From Hevea brasiliensis (taxonomy: Eukaryota; Streptophyta; Magnoliopsida; Malpighiales; Euphorbiaceae): a DNA stretch of 64,000 bases. A program made the translations under genes and the position numbers. Positions 37,200-49,677 of the stretch are shown one piece after another (position 1 is the first letter of the stretch; every line of letters begins with the position of its first letter). A model generated the notes under the pieces. The model had not been told where the DNA came from. It searched no databases and was given only the letters and a program-made list of their open reading frames with translations. The stretch covers positions 96,543,378 through 96,607,377 of the forward strand of contig NC_079498.1 in the NCBI RefSeq assembly GCF_030052815.1. Direction: 5' to 3'.

Positions 37200-37864
37200 T
37201 TATGCATATAAAAAGTATTTTTTGACTTATGCACATAAATCTTATTATCTTCTTTAACACATTCACCATGAACTTTAGCATCATAATATAACCTTATATT
37301 TCTTCTAATTATAAGCATGTCATCAACATAAAATAAATTATCACATAAAAAACTTTTAATGTGTATGTATTTCTGAATCTATTTAAGAGAAAAGTCGTAT
37401 GTGGCATACAATAATTTCTTCCTATAATCATTTAAACTAGAAGTATGATGTGCTATTATTCCTCCTAATTGCAATGATTTAGGAACTACCACTTTCAAAT
37501 CCTTAAATTTTGAAACAAAGATATGCAACTCATGGACTTATCCATAACAGGCATATTATCAAGTATTTAGAATTCAAAATATTTCATAATGAGAAATTTA
37601 TCCATACCTTTTTTTTTCTGTATTATATTCGAATTCTAACGAATTCCAGATTTCCTTTGGAGACTTGACAGAGGTAAACAAATCTTATAGCCTATCTGAT
37701 GAGTTATTGAGAATATGACCTCGGCATGGCAATTCATCTTCTTTTCTTGATCTGCTTTCACCTTCTCAGTGAACATAATTTTTTCCTTAAAATGATCAAG
37801 TTTCACGAACTCTTGATTCATCACAAAATAGCCTTAGACTCTATTGCGATTAATACCTTAAAAT
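37200..37864 (-). pseudogene. Copia RT (YVDD) and gag start remnants
   Basis: At about 37330-37310 the minus strand reads YVDDMLIIRRNI, the RT active-site block. At 37824-37700 it reads MNQEFVKLDHF and ADQEKKMNCHAEV, which resemble the start of copia gag. Between the 5' LTR and this start lies AAGGTATTAATCGC, a decayed match to the initiator-Met primer site. Most of gag, protease and integrase is missing. Confidence 0.6.
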
Positions 37865-38340
37865 TGTTGAGGCAGTGGGTGTAGAATAGGCTTTGAGGTG
37901 TGATGAATCACTATCTTTAAGGTATTAATTGCCCCCACTAGATTGCTGCAAGGTTATGACAATATACCTCCAGGATATAACAAAGCCTGAAATCTGTAGA
38001 CAGCAACTCCAGAAGATTTCCCTTAAGAACTCTTTATACGAACCGTTTAGAGAGACTGAAGAAAAGAAGAAGAAGTAGAAGTAGTATATTTTTGGATTGA
38101 AAAAACTTATCCATATTTATAAAGAATGAAAAGTCATGGCACCTTTACTAGATAGACACATCTGTCTATCTCCAATAGATACAACTATTTGTGTAATAGA
38201 CATGTCTGTTTATTAAAAGCTACCTATAGAAATAGTTGTGACTATTTGTATAGACATATCTGTTTATTAACAGATACCTATACAAATAGTTATGACTTTT
38301 TGTATAGAATGGACATGTCTGTTTATTAACAAACACCTAT

Positions 38341-41300
38341 TGTAACACCCTCCCGGTAACCACTCCGTACATTCTACTGTTTCGGTGACCGGTGTCGGTC
38401 CGGACAGCTAGAACATCCGGAAAAATATTAAAATTAAAGTCGGGAACCATAATTAACTCAAATATTAATAAGAAACACTTAGTAAAAATTTTAGAAATAA
38501 AATACAACCAAGCAAAAGCAGTAGGTGCCCAAGCGATGGGTAGCAGGAGGGAAGTTAAGTTCTCGCAACGAGGAGCCCTAGACCCGGGGGAAAAATTATA
38601 AAATAATTTTTGAGACTCCAGAGAAGGGTAATTGAGGTTCCCATGGCATTAGAATGCCAAGAAAATACCTAGAAAAATTTTTCAATCGGTACAGACGATT
38701 TTGACCCGTTAAGCCAAACGGAGGGCATTTTGGTCATTTCGCCTTCCGAGGTGATTTTTGGCCGACTTGTCCAGTTGAGTAAATAATTAATATGACATAA
38801 AATATGAAGAAATATTGCTAGAAATTAAATTAAAAATGAGTAGTGGAGGAAAGAAAAGAAATTGAGGAAAAATTGCTATTTATGACATCAAAGTGATGTC
38901 ATTTAAAATGTTCAACCAATCACAATTAATCTACCATTTGACTAACTAATAAAGAGATAAAATGAAGACTAAATAACCACAAAATCCAGCAGCCACCATC
39001 CTCCCCAATTGCAGCCGAAATCAACCTTGCCCTAAACCCCCATTGCCAACTTCCATCAAGCTTATTTTCTCTCTTCTTTTCACCACTAAACCCTAACTTC
39101 ACTTCATTAAAACCTTACCCCACATCTCAAACAAGCTCTTGGCAGCCAACAAGAGGAAGGAAATTGAGGTTTAGAGGCTTGGAAAAATCTGCCATTCAAG
39201 GTTAGTGCACTTATACCCATTAAACTCTTTATTTCCATGATTTTGGACTTGAACTTAGTAAGATTTGTAGTTTAAATGAACAAAAACCTATGGGTATGAA
39301 CACTTGAATTTCGGCAGCCCTAATAGAGGAAGGGTTTTGAATGTTTTTAATGGACTTAGCATGAGTTGAAGATTGTATTTAAGTTATATATTTACATAGA
39401 TGTTTAACTAGGGTGCTAATGGAGGTTTATGGGTAAATTGCCTTGGACACTAGGGTTTTGAAGCATGAAAAATTGATTTGGCTTACCAACCTATTAAAGA
39501 ACACTCTAATGGTCAATAAGTGACCATTTGAGGTATGTTGGCCACAAATTGAACTTAAAAATGCTATGGCAAATTGAGGTTGCAGGCTGCCCTATGACAG
39601 CAGCATAGGGACTGAAAATTCAGTCCCTTTGCACTGCCATAACTTGGGCTGTGTTAGTCCAATTGAAGTTTGGTCAATTGGACATGAAACTAGGCTTATA
39701 ATGGCACATTTTTGCTGAAGAAATCATGCCCAAAAGACCAAAGCAAGAGGACCAAAACTTGGCCCCAATCTGGAACCCTGAAACTGTCTCTGCAGAATTG
39801 ACCAAATGAATAGTAACGGTTCATTTGGCCATAACTCACTGTAGATTTGGTCAATTGGCCTGAAATTTTTACAGCAACAAGTTAAGACATAGACAAACAA
39901 CTTTCATGAAGGAACCTACCCCAAATTATGGCCAGAACCCAGCCAACCAAGTGACTCTAGTTACTGTTCATGCACTGTAGATATGGTAAATCTGCAGATT
40001 TGGCAATCCGGCCAGCTTGGGTTTTTGGGCCATATCTGGAGCTACAAAACTCCAAATGGAGTGATTCAAAAAAGGAAATTCAACTAGACAAAATAAGGAA
40101 CAACTTTTATGTTTTAAATTTCTTCAAATTCCAACAGTAACAGTGTCCAATGGAACAGTGAACTTGACTCACCAAAACTGAAAATTCTGCTTGTTTTGAG
40201 TTTCACTTTGGAATGGTATTAACACTTAATGCCAACAAGTTTTAAACACCAAATGTGGTATGTTGGGAGTGCCAAAGTCAATGTACACATTTTTATTCCA
40301 AAAGTCAATATTTTTGTTGACCAATGATGAATAGTGACACCAAAAAAGTTGAAATTCACAAATTGAAGAATTTAAAAGTTTCAAATGCCCTAGTATACCT
40401 AACAAGATTGGTTTGGATAGTTTGGCATGCCAATAGGGTTCAGTTAGCAGTACTGCACATGGCAATATGCCATTCGAGATTTCATGGCTTTTAGCCATTC
40501 GACTTTGTATTGAGACTTGGCCTTGTGCTCGATATTATTTACGCCTTGTTAGCCGCTGCACACCGGGAGATGCATATGTGACCGATGGTGTGACGGCCCG
40601 AGGTACTAGGTACCCAGTGCCAGTTTACCCGTTATCCAGTCCAGTCATCTAGTGTAGGTTACTTGGGGCAACCAAATGAATAAAAGTGAACAACGTTAAT
40701 GAAACAATGAATATATTAATACCAAACAAAGAAAGCATACACATTCTATACACATTTATTTTCTTGCTATTTTCTTTTATTATATTATTGCACCACTAAG
40801 CATTATTGCTTAGCGCGTTGCTTTTGCCACGCGTAGGTACTGGAGATCCCGATCGCGAGCCCGTAGACCACGTGATCGGGTGAGTCCATCCGCGATTCGC
40901 TGTCCGTGTGTCACCTCGTCACCTGCAGTGCATTGGTAGGACACTAGATGTCATTTTGTCATTTTTGTAATTAACTTTTTATTTTCTCATATTTATTTGG
41001 GATTTATGTAATGTATTTTGAGGTTCATGTAAATAATAAAGATTTATGGTCATGTATGGTATTAAATTGAGCATTTAATGGTTGTTTATATATGAGAACC
41101 CTGAGAAATGGATGTTTTGAGAAATGAAAAGGTTGTTGAGACCTGAAATTGACAAATTATTGAGATATTGATATTGAGTTTTATTGATGATATTGGAGTT
41201 GAGAATGAATGAAATAGTATATTGGAAGTGTTTTTAACAGTTCAAGAACTGCTTTTCTCCATTTTTAGCCAGATTCACTGGATTTTCCTTAAAATCTTCG

Positions 41301-41462
41301 GAACCTCAAATGAATAATACTTTTGATAAATAGTTAAAATAAATCATATTTCATAAATTAACTTCAAAAGCATGACACAAATTAAGTAAGGTATATTAGA
41401 GTGTGCCAAGACAATCGTGGCATTACTTACTCTGCATACCGTACACGGTAAGGGGTGTCACA
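38341..41462 (+). repeat. 5' LTR of the chromovirus element
   Basis: Very similar to 46266-49391, but differences cluster in GC-rich patches, for example about 38341-38400, 40530-40600 and 40850-40910. There small indels are dense, while AT-rich parts are almost identical. Confidence 0.95.
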
Positions 41463-41467
41463 TTTAG

Positions 41468-41478
41468 TGGTATCGAGC
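41468..41478 (+). other. Primer-binding site of the chromovirus element
   Basis: TGGTATCGAGC, one base short of the usual initiator-Met site TGGTATCAGAGC, six bases after the 5' LTR. Confidence 0.75.
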
Positions 41479-41588
41479 ACGGTTTAGGCGTTTCTAGGCC
41501 TAGATTGAGTCCATACCATGCATTGCATTTGTAAGAGTCGAGGTGACACTAACGCAGATCTGTTTATCCTTCTTATTTTGAATAGGAT

Positions 41589-42715
41589 ATGGATCCCTCA
41601 TCTCAGAGAGCCGTCGAGGAGGTAGTGGAGAGTCATGCTCCACCGCGCAGTGAGACTGGGGCATGAGAGAATGCCTCCGCCACTCAAGCAGAGCACCTCG
41701 GCCTCCACAGGCCATGTTTCAGAAAATGGCCGACTTCTTCAGACAAATGGCCGGGGTAATGCCAGCAGCACCACCACCACCACCAGCTCCACAGCAGAAA
41801 TCACACCTGGAAAGGTTAAGAAAATTTGGGGCAGTGGATTTCTTCGGCAAGAGAGAAGATGACTCATTGCGGTGAGAATTGGTTGAATGCACAGTGCAGA
41901 GTACTAAAACAACTCCACCGCACTCGAGCAAAACCCGAAGTCGCCATCTCTTTCGCAAGATGATGCATATGAGTGGTGGGACACGGTATCCAGTGAAGTG
42001 CAGCCAGAAGTTATGACATGGGACTTCTTTCTCTCTGAGTTTAAGAAGAAGTATGTGGGTACTGTATACCTGGAAGAGAGAAGAAGAGAATTTATTAACC
42101 TGAGGCAGAGACAGTTGTCAGTGGCTGAGTATGAGAAAGAATTCGTCCGATTAAGCCGCTATGGACGGGAGATAGTCCCAAATAAAGCTGAAAGATGCAA
42201 GAGATTTGAAGAGGGACTAAATGACAACATCAAGATCCAGCTCACTGCCTTGGGAATCACCGAATTTACCAAGTTAGTGGAAGCTGCAATAAAGGTGGAA
42301 AAAGTAAGAATTAGTGAGTGGACTAGAAGAGAGAGAGACAACAGAAGAGGGGACCGGGTCAGTCTAGTTCAGCTCCTACATCAGGGAAGAAGTTCAAGGG
42401 TCCTCGTGCACAGAGTTTGGGTCACCACGGGCTGTGGTCAGCCTCGTGGGCCCAGCCACGCTCACCCCTAGGAGAGGTCACCCACACCATCAGTGGGCAG
42501 CTCTCCAGGGATGGGGTTCAGGGGACTAGCCCCGGCATCTTCTGCATGTCCACACTGTCAAAAATGGCATAAGGGGGAGTGTTGGAGAGTGACTGGTGCT
42601 TGCTTGAGGTGTGGGTCAACAGAGCATCAGTTAAGGAACTGTCCACGCAGAACTACTCGCCGCTCCAACACAAGCGCAGACCGCCTCCGCACCACCAAGG
42701 GGTAGAAGGTCCGTA
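41589..42715 (+). pseudogene. Gypsy gag with zinc knuckle, frameshifted
   Basis: Pieces in different frames form a plant chromovirus gag: HLERLRKFGAVDFFG near 41808, EWWDTVSSEVQPEVMTW near 41970, then the core to about 42360 (FLSEFKKKYVG, EKEFVRLSRYG, RFEEGLND). A zinc knuckle follows at about 42547-42650 with C-x2-C...C-x2-CGS-x2-H-x4-C spacing. At least three frame changes separate the pieces. Capsid role in the live family. Confidence 0.85.
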
Positions 42716-42779
42716 AACTGGCCGTGGGACCATCTCGCAGGCCTACATCCGAGCCGCAAAGAGGCCGATAATGTACCAC

Positions 42780-43167
42780 CGCGAAATTATGCCCTGAGAG
42801 CTCAGGAGGAGCAAGATGCCCCGGACGTCATCAGGGGTACGTTCTCCCTCTACAATACTCCTGTGCATGCATTGGTGGATCCAGGATCCACTCATTCCTA
42901 CATTTGCATCAACCTACCCGTAGAAAGGGGGATACTAGTAGGGGAGAGTGACCAAGACATTCTGGTCACTAATCCATTGGGCCACGGTAGTGGTGAATAA
43001 AGTATACAAGGGTTGCCCGTTAAGGATTCAAGGGTATGAATTCTCGCAGACCTAATTGAGTTACCCTTCCATGAGTTTGACGTGATATTGGGAATGGACT
43101 GGTTGTCACGCCATCGTGCAATAGTTGATTGCAAATTGAAGAGAATTTCTAAAAACTTCAGAGGGTA
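42780..43167 (+). pseudogene. Gypsy aspartic protease, DPG instead of DSG
   Basis: The active-site region at 42869-42910 reads ALVDPGSTHSYI; the usual D-S/T-G triad is D-P-G here. The flap and second conserved block follow out of frame, and FDVILGMDWLSRHRAIVDC is clear at about 43077. The Ser-to-Pro change and the frameshift both predict an inactive protease. Confidence 0.75.
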
Positions 43168-43439
43168 ATGAGATCACGGTTAGGGGAAAGGACAGATTTC
43201 CTGTCCAATGTTATCTCAGCCATTGTTGCAAGGAGAATGATGAGAAAAGGCTGTGAAGCCTACCTAGCACATGTGGTGGATACTAGGCAGGCTAAGCCAA
43301 ACCTGAGTGACATACCCACAGTGAGAGACTTCCCAGAGGTATTTCCTGAAGAGTTGCCTGGTTTGCCACCAGAAAGGGAAGTTGAATTTGCCATTGAGAC
43401 ACTGCTGCACAAAGACCCATTTCCATTGCTCCTTATAGG

Positions 43440-44640
43440 ATGGCACCCACTGAATTGAGAGAGTTGAAAACTCAGTTGCAAGAGTTGCTTGATAAGGGGT
43501 TCATACGCCCCAGTGTGTCACCATGGGGAGCTCCAGTGCTGTTTGTAAAGAAGAAGGATGGGACTTTGAGGCTTTGTATTGATTACCGGCAGTTGAATAA
43601 AGTGACTGTGAAGAACAAGTATCCGTTGCCTAGAATTGATGATCTGTTTGATCAGTTGAAAGGAGCAGGAGTATTTTCTAAGATTGATCTCAGATCAGGG
43701 TATCATTAGCTGAGGGTGAAAGATGTAGATGTGCCCAAGACTGCATTCAGGACCCGGTATGGGCATTATGAGTTTCTGGTGATGCCCTTTGGCCTAACAA
43801 ATGCACCAACGGCGTTCATGGACCTTATGAACCGTATCTTCCATCCATACCTAGATCGGTTCGTAGTGGTTTTTATTGATGACATTCTGGTGTACTCCAA
43901 GACTAGGGAAGAACATGATAAACATTTGAGGATTGTTCTGCAAACCCTGCGGGAAAAGAAGCTATATGCTAAGTTGTCCAAGTGTGACTTTTGGCTGAAT
44001 GAGATTGCATTCCTTGGACACATAGTGTCAGCTGATGGGATTAGGGTGGATCCCAAGAAAATAGAAGCAGTGATGGAATGGAAACCTCCTAAAACACAAC
44101 CGAGGTCAAGCTTCTTGGGGCTAGCTGGTATTACAGAAGATTTGTGAAGGATTTTCCTAATAGCCGCTCCAATGACCAAGTTGTTACACAAGAATGTCGA
44201 TTTGATCGAATGACAAGTGTCGCATCAGTTTTGAGAAATTGAAGGCTATGTTGACAGAGGCACCAGCAGCACAACCAGTGTCCGGAAAGGATTTTGTGGT
44301 CTATAGTGATGCCTCACATAATGGGTTAGGTGTGTATTGATTCAAGAGGGGAAAGTGATCGCCTATGCTTCCATAAAGCTAAGGCCACATGAACAGAACT
44401 ACCCTACCCATGACCTAGAGCTTGCAGCAATTATCTTCGCACTGAAGATATGGAGGCATTACTTGTATTGTGAAAAGTGCTACATTTACACAGAACATAA
44501 AAGCCTCAAATAATTGCCAACCCAGAAGGAGCTCAACATTAGACAGAGCCGATGGATTGACTTCCTGAAGAATTATGATAGTGTAATTGACTAACATCCT
44601 GTAAAGTCAAATTTAGTTGCTGATGCTTTGAGCAGAAAAT
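43440..44640 (+). pseudogene. Gypsy reverse transcriptase and RNase H, broken
   Basis: RT blocks are [17 protein letters not shown] and KIDLRSGYH, then a TAG stop at 43707-43709 where a Gln codon is expected, then [11 protein letters not shown] and the active site [11 protein letters not shown]. RNase H begins near 44283 ([12 protein letters not shown]); a one-base loss at GGTGTG shifts its frame. Further stops follow in EHKSLK and before the VADALSRKS block (about 44620-44640). Confidence 0.9.
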
Positions 44641-44768
44641 CCATCACACTCGAGATCATTGAATACCCGTCTAACTTTGATTCGAGATGGAGCTATTTTG
44701 GCTGAATTGCAAGTGAGGCCAAACTCATACAGCAGATATTAGATGGGCAGAAGGCAGATGAGAAGCTA

Positions 44769-46254
44769 ATGGCTATTATGAGCAAGATCTCAGAGGGAAA
44801 AGCAACTGACTATGGGGTGAAAGCAGATGGGTGTCTGTATTACAAAGGAAGACTGTGTGTACCAGATGATGGGGAATTGAAAGCTAGTATTCTAAAAGAG
44901 GCACACACTAGTGTATATGCTATGCACCCAGGAAGTACAAAGATGTATCATGACCTGAAGCTTCAGTATTGGTGGCCTGGTATGAAGAGGGATATAGGTG
45001 ACTATGTAACTAAATGCTTGACATGTCAACAAGTCAAGGCAGAACATCAAGTTCCATCGGGTTTGCTACAGCCTATACGCATACCTGAATGGAAATGGGA
45101 TCGGGTCACCATGGATTTTGTAAGTGGTCTACCTCTCACCCAGAAGAAATATGATGCAGCATGGGTAATAGTGGATAGACTGACGAAGTCGGCACACTTT
45201 CTCGCCGCTTAGACCGACTACTCACCGGAGAGGTTAGCGTAATTGTATATCGCTGAGATAGTTAGATCGCATGGAATCCCACTTTCCATTATATCTGACC
45301 GAGACCCAAGGTTCACATCGAGATTTTGGAAGAAGTTGCATGAGTCCTTGGGTACACAACTCCACTTCAGCACAGCTTTCCATCCTCAGACGGATGGGCA
45401 ATCCGAAAGAGTAATCCAGGTAAACTATTGAAACCCATGAAATTGATACAAATATTGAACTAAAATGATGACAATAACACGAAATATATGTCAGGTCCTT
45501 GAGGATATGCTGAGGAGTTGTGTCATTGAGTTTGAGGGAAGTTGGGATAGATATCTCCCACTGGCAGAATTCGCATACAACAATAGCTATCAAGCTAGCA
45601 TCCAAATGGCCCCATATGAAGCACTGTATGGGAGAAAATGTAGAACTCCAGTGTGCTGGACTAAATTGGGCAAAGACAAACTGGTAGGGCTGCACACGTG
45701 AAACAGCCGAGGAGAAGGTGAAATCAATCAAAGCCAACTTAAAGGTTGCCTCGCATGCATGTAAATCTTATGCCGACCTGAAGAGGAAAGAAATAGAATA
45801 TGTGGTTGGCGACAAAGTGTTCCTCAAGGTGTCACCATGGAAGAAAGTGTTGAGGTTTGGAAGAAAAGGTAAGTTGAGCCCTAGGTTTATTGGCCCATAT
45901 GAAGTTATTGAACGTATGGGTCCAGTGGCCTATAGGCTAGCTTTACCTCCAGAGCTGGACAAGATCCACAATGTGTTCCATGTATCCATGCTCAGAAGAT
46001 ACCGCTCAGACCCTTCACATGTCATCTCCAGAGAAGAAATTGAAATACAACCGGATTTGACATATGAAGAAGAACCTCTACGGATCCTAGCTCGGGAAGT
46101 GAAAGAGTTGAGGAACAAACAGATTCCATTGGTGAAAGTGCTTTGGAGGCACCACAACACCGAGGAAGCAACTTGGGAAAGTAAAGAGACGATGAGGCAA
46201 CAGTTCCCTCAACTGTTTGCATCAGGTAAATTTCGAGGACGAAATTTAAATTAG
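44769..46254 (+). pseudogene. Gypsy integrase with chromodomain, interrupted
   Basis: The zinc-binding H-H-C-C region is at about 44900-45030 (ending CLTCQQVK). The catalytic core follows: [21 protein letters not shown] and [13 protein letters not shown], so all three acidic residues are kept. The core is then cut by a 75-bp intron-like insertion (45420-45494) and resumes VLEDMLRSCV. Other breaks lie at 45210 and near 45701. The C-terminal ORF 45718-46254 has FIGPYEVIERMGPVAYRL and a chromodomain at about 46121-46220 (PLVKVLWRHHNTEEATWES). The chromodomain usually directs insertion to heterochromatin. Confidence 0.9.
45420..45494 (+). other. Intron-like insertion in the integrase core
   Basis: 75 bp beginning GTAAAC and ending TGTCAG, AT-rich, lying precisely between SERVIQ and VLEDMLR, which are adjacent in other gypsy integrases. 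It contains stops in all frames I read. Removing it rejoins the protein without changing the frame. Confidence 0.6.
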
Positions 46255-46265
46255 AGGGGAAGAGT

Positions 46266-49200
46266 TGTAACACCCTCCGGTAACCACTCGTACATTCCCA
46301 TGCTCGGTGACCGGTGTCGGTCCGGACAGCTAGAACGTCCGAAAAAATATTAAAATTAAAGTCGGGAACCATAATTAACTCAAATATTAATAAGAAACAC
46401 TTAGTAAAAATTTTAGAAATAAAATACAACCAAGCAAAACGAGCCGGTGCCCAAGCGATGGGTAACCGGAGGGAAGTTGCGGTTCTCGCAACGAGGAGCC
46501 CTAGACCTGGGGGAAAAATTATAAAATAATTTTTGGGACTCCAGAGAAGGGTAATTGAGGTTCCCATGGCATTAGAATGCCAAGAAAATACCTAGAAAAA
46601 TTTTTCAATCGGTACAGACGATTTTGACCCGTTAAGCCAAACGGAGGGCATTTTGGTCATTTCGCCTTCCGAGGTGATTTTTGGCCGACTTGTCCAGTTG
46701 AGTAAATAATTAATATGATATAAAATATGAAGAAATATTGCTAGAAATTAAATTGAAAATGAGTAGTGGAGGAAAGAAAAGAAATTGAGGAAAAATGGCT
46801 ATTTATGACATCAAAGTGATGTCATTTAAAATGTTCAACCAATCACAATTAATCTACCATTTGACTAACTAATAAAGAGATAAAATGAAGACTAAATAAC
46901 CACAAAATCCAGCAGCCACCATCCTCCCCAATTGCAGCCGAAATCAACCTTGCCCTAAACCCCCATTGCCAACTTCCATCAAGCTTATTTTCTCTCTTCT
47001 TTTCACCACTAAACCCTAACTTCACTTCATTAAAACCTTACCCCACATCTTAAACAAGCTCTTGGCAGCCAACAAGAGGAAGGAAATTGAGGTTTAGAGG
47101 CTTGGAAAAATCTGCCATTCAAGGTTAGTGCACTTATACCCATTAAACTCTTTATTTCCATGATTTTGGACTTGAACTTAGTAAGATTTGTAGTTTAAAT
47201 GAACAAAAACCTATGGGTATGAACACTTGAATTTCGGCAGCCCTAATAGAGGAAGGGTTTTGAATGTTTTTAATGGACTTAGCATGAGTTGAAGATTGTA
47301 TTTAAGTTATATATTTACATAGATGTTTAACTAGGGTGCTAATGGAGGTTTATGGGTAAATTGCCTTGGACACTAGGGTTTTGAAGCATGAAAAATTGAT
47401 TTGGCTTACCAACCTATTAAAGAACACTCTAATGGTCAATAAGTGACCATTTGGGGTATGTTGGCCACAAATTGAACTTAAAAATGCTATGGCAAAGTGA
47501 GGTTGCAGGCTGCCCTATGACAGCAGCATAGGGACTGAAAATTCAGTCCCTTTGCACTGCCATAACTTGGGCTGTGTTAGTCCAATTGAAGTTTGGTCAA
47601 TTGGACATGAAACTAGGCTTATAATGGCACATTTTTGCTGAAGAAACCATGCCCAAAAGACCAAAGCAAGAGGACCAAAACTTGGCCCCAATCCGGAACC
47701 CTGAAACTGCCTCTGTAGAATTGACCAAATGAACAGTAACTGTTCATTTGGCCATAACTCACTGTAGATTTGGTCAATTGGCCTGAAATTTTTACAGCAA
47801 CAAGTTAAGACATAGAAAAACAACTTTCATGAAGGAACCTACCCCAAATTATGGCCAGAACCCAGCCAACCAAGTGACTCTAGTTACTGTTCATGCACTG
47901 TAGATATGGTAAATCTGCAGATTTGGCAATCCGGCCAGCTTGGGTTTTTGGGCCATATCTGGAGCTACGAAACTTCAAATGGAGTGATTCAAAAAAGGAA
48001 ATTCAACTAGACAAAATAAGGAACAACTTTTATGTTTTACATTTCTTCAAATTCCAACAGTAACAGTGTCCAATGGAATAGTGAACTTGACTCACCAAAA
48101 TTGAAAATTCTGCTTGTTTTGAGTTTCACTTTGGAATGGTATTAACACTTAATGCCAACAAGTTTTAAACACCAAATGTGGTATGTTGGGAGTGCCAAAG
48201 TCAATGTACACATTTTTATTCCAAAAGTCAACATTTTTGTTGACCAATGATGAATAGTGACACCAAAAAAGTTGAAATTCACAAATTGAAGAATTTAAAA
48301 GTTTCAAATGCCCTAGTATACCTAACAAGATTGGTTTGGATAGTTTGGCATGCCAATAGGGTTCAGTTAGCAGTACTGCACATGGCAATATGCCATTCCG
48401 AGATTTCATGGCTTTTAGCCATTCTGACTTTGTATTGAGACTTGGCCTTGTGCTCGATATTATTCTGACTTGTTAGCTGCTCATTTGCACACCGGAGATG
48501 CATATGTGACCGATGGTGTGACGGCCCGAGGTACTAGGTACCCAATGCCAGTTTACCCGTTATCCAGTCCAGTCATCTAGTGTAGGTTACTTGGAGCAAC
48601 CAAATGAATAAAAGTGAACAACGTTAATGAAACAATGAATATATCAATACCAAACAAAGAAAGCATACACATTCTATACACATTTATTTTCTTGCTATTT
48701 TCTTTTATTATATTATTGCACCACTAAGCATTATTGCTTAGCGCGTTGCTTTTGCCACGCGTGAGTCTGAGATCCCGATCGCGAGCCCAGTAGACCACAG
48801 TGGGTGAGTCCATCCCGGATTCTTTCGATGTCCGTGTCACCTCGTCACCTGCAGTGCATTGGTAGGACACTAGATGTCATTTTGTCATTTTGTAATTAAC
48901 TTTTTATTTTCTCATATGTATTTGGGATTTATGTAATGTATTTTGAGGTTCATGTAAATAATAAAGATTTATGGTCATGTATGGTATTAAATTGAGCATT
49001 TAATGGTTGTTTATATATGAGAACCCTGAGAAAGGGATGTTTTGAGAAATGAAAAGGTTGTTGAGACCTGAAATTGACAAATTACTGAGATATTGATATT
49101 GAGTTTTATTGATGATATTGGAGTTGAGAATGAATGAAATAGTATATTGGAAGTGTTTTTAACAGGTTCCGAAGAACTGTTTTCTCCATTTTTAGCAGTA

Positions 49201-49391
49201 CTCATGGATTTTCCTTAAAATCTTCGGAACCTCAAATGAATAATACTTTTGATAAATAATTAAAATAAATCATATTTCATAAATTAACTTCAAAAGCATG
49301 ACACAAATTAAGTAAGGTATATTAGAGTGTGCCAGTACACCGTGTGGCATTACTTACTCGGGTATACTGTACACGAGTAAGGGGTGTCACA
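46266..49391 (+). repeat. 3' LTR of the chromovirus element
   Basis: Preceded by the purine tract AGAGGGGAAGAG at about 46252-46263. Ends GTCACA before the CCTAT duplication. Confidence 0.95.
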
Positions 49392-49677
49392 CCTATACAA
49401 ACAGTTATGACTGTTTGTATAGAATTGACATGTCTATCTATTAACAGACACATCTACTTGTTAATAAACACATCTGTTCGTAATTTATTTATGAAAATTA
49501 CAATAAGATAACTATTTTATTTTACACATATACGTGCCAAGTGCCATAATAGAATAATATATATTGAATTATATATATATAATTCTATACATATTTCACT
49601 CTTGTCATTGCCTTATATTTTAACAATATAGGAATTATTTCTCTCTATACTGTCTAACATACAAGCTATTTATAATA

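Larger units (their letters stand above)
38341..49391 (+). mobile_element. Full-length chromovirus-type Ty3/gypsy element (11.05 kb)
   Basis: LTRs are 38341-41462 (3122 bp) and 46266-49391 (3126 bp), both TGTAACACCC...GTCACA. Target duplication CCTAT at 38336-38340 and 49392-49396. The primer site TGGTATCGAGC (41468-41478) is close to initiator-Met tRNA. The purine tract AGAGGGGAAGAG precedes the 3' LTR. Gene order gag, protease, RT, RNase H, integrase, chromodomain fits a Tekay/Del-like chromovirus. Many stops and frameshifts make it non-autonomous. It inserted into the right LTR of the copia element. Confidence 0.95.
34111..49677 (-). mobile_element. Degraded Ty1/copia element, minus strand, split by a gypsy insertion
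   Basis: The left LTR is 34111-34868 (758 bp) and the right LTR is 37865-38340 plus 49397-49677 (757 bp without the insertion). LTR ends are TGTTGAGG and TTATAACA in plus orientation. The right LTR shows ATA instead of ACA. Flanks TATTT (34106-34110) and TATTC (49678-49682) are a one-mismatch target duplication. The purine tract CTAAGTGGAGGAT (minus) abuts the left LTR, which is therefore the 3' LTR. The interior (34869-37864) is only 3.0 kb, with heavily broken gag, RT and RNase H. Confidence 0.85.
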
